Source: Zoogloeaceae bacterium (GTDB lineage Bacteria > Pseudomonadota > Gammaproteobacteria > Burkholderiales > Rhodocyclaceae). From it: a stretch of 8,786 bases of DNA. The stretch lies in the NCBI GenBank assembly GCA_015657735.1, contig SSSX01000531.1, positions 1 to 8,786 of the forward strand, given 5' to 3'. Positions 5,892 through 8,786 of this stretch are shown here, one piece after another. The notes beneath the pieces were generated by a model, which searched no databases, was not told the origin of the DNA, and saw only the letters and a program-made list of their open reading frames with translations. Position 1 is the first letter of the stretch; each line of letters begins with the position of its first letter. A program made the translations under genes and the position numbers.

Positions 5892-6992
5892 ATGCCCGCA
5901 TCCTCCCGCCCTCTCACCATCGCCGCCCTGCTCGCGCTTGGCCTGACCCTGTCGCCGCCGCCGGCAGCGGCCGGCCTGTTCGATGCCGTGCTGGATGCCG
6001 CCAAGGAGGCCGCGAAGACCGTCGGCGACGGCGTCGCCGGTGCCACCGGCGGCCCGGGCCCGGCCGCGCCGGCCGATCTGCCACCGCCGTTCGACTTCGG
6101 CAGCGAGGCCCGGAGCCAGGCGGCGGGCTATGTCGAGACGGCCCGCGCCAGCAACTTCAAGGAGGTGAAGAAAGTCGGCATCGTCAATTTCAGCGTCGAA
6201 TTCGCGCTCTTCAAGGAAGCCTCGGCCGTCGGCGGAGCGATCGGCGGGCGCGGCTCGACGAGCACCTCCTCCATCTCGATGCAGATCCCGCCGCCGGACG
6301 TCGCCCGCCTGCAGGCCATCGTCGACCGGCTGTACCGGCAGGTGCAGCAGGACTTCACCGCGATGGGCATCGAAGTCGTGCCCTTCGAAACCCTCAAGGC
6401 CACCCGGAACTACGCCGAACTGGCCCCCGCCCAGCACGCCTCCCCGTGGCTCACCGAGACCCGGGACAGCCAGTCGGTCTTCATCGCCCCCACCGGCATG
6501 CCCCTTTACATGGACAATCCAGAACGCGCCGACGTGCTCAAGCAACTGGGTCTCACCTTCGGCACCAACACCCGCATGAAGGAAGTCATGATGACCTACG
6601 ATCTGAAGCAGGAAGTCCACCTGCTGTCGGTGAACATGGTCGTGGACTTCGCCAGCCTCGGCAGCTCCGGCTCCAGCCGCATTTTCGCCGCGCGGACCAG
6701 CGGCGCGAGCCTCCATCACCTGCATGCGGGCAACACGTCCTATCGTTTCGTCAGCACCACGCAACCGGAGTTCGTGCTCGTCAAACTGAAGAAACCGGTG
6801 GTTTCCGACCGCAACCTCGTCGCCGACGGCAGTACCACGACCGAACGCGGCGGCAGCATCGACGGCCGCACAACAGAAACCGTGACCCGCAGCGCCGGCC
6901 GCTTCGACTCCGCCGCCTATTACCAGCGCAGCGAGGACATGCTGCAAGCCACACGCCAGATGTTCACCGCGGCCCTCGGCGCCACCCGCTGA
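5892..6992 (+). CDS. Secreted protein of unknown function, 366 aa
   Basis: The start is well supported by AAGGAG at 5881-5886, 5 nt before the ATG. The first 27 residues form a probable Sec signal peptide: Arg6, a hydrophobic core at about 8-20, and PAAA before Gly28 as a signal peptidase I site. There is no lipobox; the chain contains no cysteine, so it is neither a lipoprotein nor disulfide-bonded. A Gly/Ala/Pro-rich linker (about 44-67) leads into a folded region beginning KKVGIVNFSVEF (93-104), then a helix near 137-157 and the strand GIEVVPFETL (159-168). The 'strand-helix-strand, then GIEVV' layout is loosely like CsgG/LpoB-type periplasmic domains, but this is weak and I do not assign a function. 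Later segments are rich in Ser, Thr and Gly. It is a single-gene unit with terminators on both sides. The product is expected in the periplasm or outside the cell. Confidence 0.85.
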   Translation: MPASSRPLTIAALLALGLTLSPPPAAAGLFDAVLDAAKEAAKTVGDGVAGATGGPGPAAPADLPPPFDFGSEARSQAAGYVETARASNFKEVKKVGIVNFSVEFALFKEASAVGGAIGGRGSTSTSSISMQIPPPDVARLQAIVDRLYRQVQQDFTAMGIEVVPFETLKATRNYAELAPAQHASPWLTETRDSQSVFIAPTGMPLYMDNPERADVLKQLGLTFGTNTRMKEVMMTYDLKQEVHLLSVNMVVDFASLGSSGSSRIFAARTSGASLHHLHAGNTSYRFVSTTQPEFVLVKLKKPVVSDRNLVADGSTTTERGGSIDGRTTETVTRSAGRFDSAAYYQRSEDMLQATRQMFTAALGATR

Positions 6993-6998
6993 GACGCG

Positions 6999-7033
6999 CC
7001 GGACGGCTTCCCTGATCCGTCCGGTTTAGTTTA
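6999..7033 (+). terminator. Intrinsic terminator after the secreted-protein gene
   Basis: CCGGACGG (6999-7006) and CCGTCCGG (7017-7024) form a perfect 8-bp stem with a 10-nt loop, followed by the T-rich tail TTTAGTTTA (7025-7033). It begins 7 nt after the stop codon. The tail overlaps the candidate ccmA -35 box. Confidence 0.8.
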
Positions 7034-7058
7034 CCCACCGGGGGCGGTCGGGCAGAAT
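7030..7058 (+). promoter_or_regulatory. Candidate sigma-70 promoter of the ccm operon
   Basis: TTTACC (7030-7035) and CAGAAT (7053-7058) each match consensus at four of six positions and are spaced by exactly 17 bp. Transcription would begin near 7065, giving a leader of about 27 nt before the ccmA ATG. It lies immediately after the upstream terminator hairpin, as expected for a new operon. Confidence 0.45.
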
Positions 7059-7091
7059 GCGCCGGACCTCGTTTTCCGGTTTTACCTGCCG

Positions 7092-7706
7092 ATGCTCCAA
7101 GCCCACGGCCTTGCCTGCGACCGCGGCGACCGCCGTCTTTTCTCCGCCGTGGACTTTTCGGTGGCCGCCGGCGAGTGGCTGCAGATCGAAGGCGCCAACG
7201 GGGCCGGCAAGACCAGCCTGCTGCGCATCGTCGCCGGCCTGGCGCCGGCCGCCGCCGGGCAGCTCGACTGGGATGGCCGGCCGGTCGCCGCGCAGCGCGA
7301 CGAATTCCACGCCCGCCTGCTCTACCTCGGCCACGCGCCGACGATCAAGGACGAACTCACGGCGCTCGAGAACCTGCGCAGCGCGGCCGCCATCGCCGGC
7401 CGCGCCCTCGACGAATCGGCAGCCCTCGCCGCGCTGCGCCGCATCGGCCTGAAGGGCCGCGAGGATCTGCCGACCCGCGTCCTGTCGCAGGGCCAGAAGC
7501 GCCGCGTCGCGCTGGCCCGCCTGCTGTGCAGCCAGACCCGGCTGTGGATTCTCGACGAACCCTTCGTCGCCCTCGACGTGGCCGCCGTCGCGCTGCTGTG
7601 CGAAATCCTCGACGAACACCTGGCCCGCGGCGGCCTGCTGATCTTCACCAGCCATCAGGCGGTGCAGCTCGGCGGCGCGGGTTCGAGCCTGAGGCTCGGC
7701 CGATGA
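7092..7706 (+). CDS. ccmA: Cytochrome c maturation ABC transporter ATPase CcmA, 204 aa
   Basis: ATP-binding subunit of the CcmABCD complex. In System I cytochrome c biogenesis, ATP hydrolysis by CcmA releases heme-loaded CcmE (holo-CcmE) from CcmC/CcmD so that heme can pass to CcmF. Visible motifs: Walker A GANGAGKT (34-41), the ABC signature LSQGQ (131-135), Walker B LWILDEP (151-157, Asp155 and Glu156), and the switch histidine His188 in TSHQ. The N-terminal GEWLQIEGANGAGK stretch is typical of CcmA rather than of general ABC ATPases, and the length is normal. No Shine-Dalgarno sequence is evident before the ATG, but the start agrees with the family. It opens the operon and its stop overlaps the ccmB start in ATGA. 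Confidence 0.95.
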   Translation: MLQAHGLACDRGDRRLFSAVDFSVAAGEWLQIEGANGAGKTSLLRIVAGLAPAAAGQLDWDGRPVAAQRDEFHARLLYLGHAPTIKDELTALENLRSAAAIAGRALDESAALAALRRIGLKGREDLPTRVLSQGQKRRVALARLLCSQTRLWILDEPFVALDVAAVALLCEILDEHLARGGLLIFTSHQAVQLGGAGSSLRLGR

Positions 7707-8368
7707 ACGCTTTCGCCGCCATCGTCCGCCGCGACCTGCTGCTGGCCGCCCGCCGCAAGAGCGAGGTGTTCACCGCGCTGTTCTTCTTCATGATCGTGGT
7801 CAGCCTGTTTCCCCTCGGCATCGGGCCCGAGACCGCGCTGCTGCGGCGCATCGCCCCCGGCGTGCTGTGGGTGGCGGCGCTGCTGGCGGCGATGCTGTCG
7901 CTCAACCGCCTGTTCGCCGCCGACCATGCCGACGGCACGCTCGAACAGATGGCGCTGTCGCCCACCCCGCTGGCCTTGCTGGTCGGCGGCAAGATCGTCG
8001 CCCACTGGCTCACCGCCGGCCTGCCGCTGGTGCTGCTGGCGCCGCTGCTGGGGCTGCAGTTCGACCTGTCGGCGCGGGCCCTCGGCGTGCTGATGCTGTC
8101 GCTGCTGCTCGGCACGCCGCTGCTGTCGCTGATCGGCGCCATCGGCGCGGCGCTCACGCTGGGGCTGCGCGGCGGCGGCGTGCTGCTGTCGCTGCTGGTC
8201 CTGCCGCTGTATATTCCGGCCCTGATCTTCGGCGCCGGCGCCGTCGAGGCGGACATGGCCGGGCTGGGCGCCGCCGGCCACCTGTCGCTGCTCGGCGCAC
8301 TGCTGGCGCTGGGCGCCTTCTTCGCGCCGTGGGCCGCCACTGCCGCCCTGCGCATCGCCCTCGAATAA
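7703..8368 (+). CDS. ccmB: Heme exporter membrane subunit CcmB, 221 aa
   Basis: Integral inner-membrane subunit of the CcmABCD complex, partner of the CcmA ATPase. About six hydrophobic segments are visible (roughly 22-40, 49-68, 97-117, 128-150, 158-178 and 193-213). The conserved CcmB features are present: an N-terminal RRDLLLAARRKSE segment, FPLGIGPE (36-43), a R-x-IAPGVLWVAALLA segment, and a cytoplasmic LF-x-x-D-x-x-DGTLEQM loop (70-83). The length is that of the family. The start overlaps the ccmA stop (ATGA at 7703-7706), and GAGG at 7691-7694 inside ccmA is 8 nt upstream, pointing to translational coupling. The frame is open far upstream to 7175, but that region is the ccmA gene in another frame. 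Confidence 0.95.
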   Translation: MNAFAAIVRRDLLLAARRKSEVFTALFFFMIVVSLFPLGIGPETALLRRIAPGVLWVAALLAAMLSLNRLFAADHADGTLEQMALSPTPLALLVGGKIVAHWLTAGLPLVLLAPLLGLQFDLSARALGVLMLSLLLGTPLLSLIGAIGAALTLGLRGGGVLLSLLVLPLYIPALIFGAGAVEADMAGLGAAGHLSLLGALLALGAFFAPWAATAALRIALE

Positions 8369-8400
8369 CCTCCGCCCATCCACTCCCGACCCCCGCGCCC

Positions 8401-8786
8401 ATGAGTCACGGTCTCATCAACTGGTTCAAGTTCGCCTCGCCGGCCAGCTTCTACCCCCTCGCCGGCAAGGCCTGGCCGTGGTTCGCGGCGCTGGCGGCCG
8501 CCTTCTGCGCAGCGGGGCTGTGGATCGGCTTCTTCGTCGCCCCGACCGACTTCCAGCAGGGCGAGGGCTACCGGATCATCTTCATCCACGTGCCCGCCTC
8601 GTGGATGTCGATGTTCATCTACTGCGTGATGGCCTTCTGGGCCGCCATCGGCATCACCTTCAACACCCGTCTGTCGGGCATGATGAGTTCGGCGCTGGCC
8701 CCCACCGGCGCGCTGTTCGCCTTCATTTCGCTGTGGACCGGCGCCCTGTGGGGCAAGCCGATGTGGGGCGCTTGGTGGGTGTGGGA
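8401..8786 (+). CDS. ccmC: Heme-handling membrane protein CcmC (5' part, 128 codons)
   Basis: The frame from ATG at 8401 stays open to the window edge and lacks its 3' end. CcmC binds heme at the periplasmic face of the inner membrane and drives its attachment to CcmE. Seen here are two or three hydrophobic segments, the IHVPASWMS motif with His63, which matches the conserved periplasmic heme-ligand histidine of the family, and the tryptophan-rich WGAWWVW (122-128), the beginning of the WWD heme-binding signature. The following codon starts GA, consistent with the expected Asp. About half of a normal CcmC is present. It follows ccmB after 32 nt with no clear ribosome binding site and is presumably co-transcribed with it; further ccm genes are expected beyond the edge. 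Confidence 0.93.
   Translation, partial: MSHGLINWFKFASPASFYPLAGKAWPWFAALAAAFCAAGLWIGFFVAPTDFQQGEGYRIIFIHVPASWMSMFIYCVMAFWAAIGITFNTRLSGMMSSALAPTGALFAFISLWTGALWGKPMWGAWWVW

Noticed and set aside
4688..6046. A 452-codon minus-strand open frame across the ATPase gene
   Set aside because: It runs antisense across two genes and a strong plus-strand terminator, and shows only shadow composition.
5223..6947. A 574-codon minus-strand open frame opposite the secreted-protein gene
   Set aside because: No domain is visible and the end is Arg/Gly/Ala-rich; the plus-strand gene has a ribosome binding site, a signal peptide and a terminator.
7175..7702. A long N-terminal extension of CcmB
   Set aside because: The extension is the ccmA coding region in another frame; the ATGA overlap and family length fix the start at 7703.
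7645..8589. A 314-codon minus-strand open frame opposite ccmB and ccmC
   Set aside because: Ser/Pro/Ala-rich shadow of leucine-rich membrane-protein genes, with no recognisable domain.

Overview
The window is very GC-rich DNA, densely packed with plus-strand genes, from what looks like a Gram-negative proteobacterium. A cytochrome c maturation (Ccm, System I) operon next to a fused, oxygen-sensitive indolepyruvate:ferredoxin oxidoreductase suggests a facultatively anaerobic, probably denitrifying betaproteobacterium of the Rhodocyclales type (Thauera/Azoarcus-like). The taxon is an inference from gene content and composition; no ribosomal or other phylogenetic marker is present.

Layout. Positions 1-79 hold the 5' end of an unidentified minus-strand gene, divergent from the first large gene across a 200-bp intergenic region. 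Positions 280-3873 encode the fused IorA-IorB oxidoreductase, which turns aryl-pyruvates into aryl-acetyl-CoA. A 94-bp composite palindromic repeat (3891-3984) follows. Next come three apparently separate single-gene units: a membrane-anchored class I methyltransferase with a resemblance to the FAM173 protein-lysine methyltransferases (4115-4903), an orphan ParA/MinD-type ATPase (4985-5698) ending in a strong intrinsic terminator, and a secreted cysteine-free protein of unknown function (5892-6992) ending in a second intrinsic terminator. The right end opens the ccm operon: ccmA (7092-7706), ccmB (7703-8368, ATGA overlap) and the first 128 codons of ccmC (from 8401, running off the edge).

How the genes fit together. 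CcmA, CcmB and CcmC form the heme-handling ABC module that supplies periplasmic heme for c-type cytochrome assembly. IorAB would feed aromatic amino-acid carbon and low-potential electrons into anaerobic metabolism. The three middle genes have no evident functional link to either; terminators and -10-like sites suggest separate transcription units. There is no gene-free stretch above 300 bp. I see no tRNA, rRNA, CRISPR array, transposase or prophage gene. No complete new multi-gene system is evident. The items most worth a second look are the palindromic repeat, the FAM173-like methyltransferase, the ATPase without a ParB, and the unknown secreted protein.
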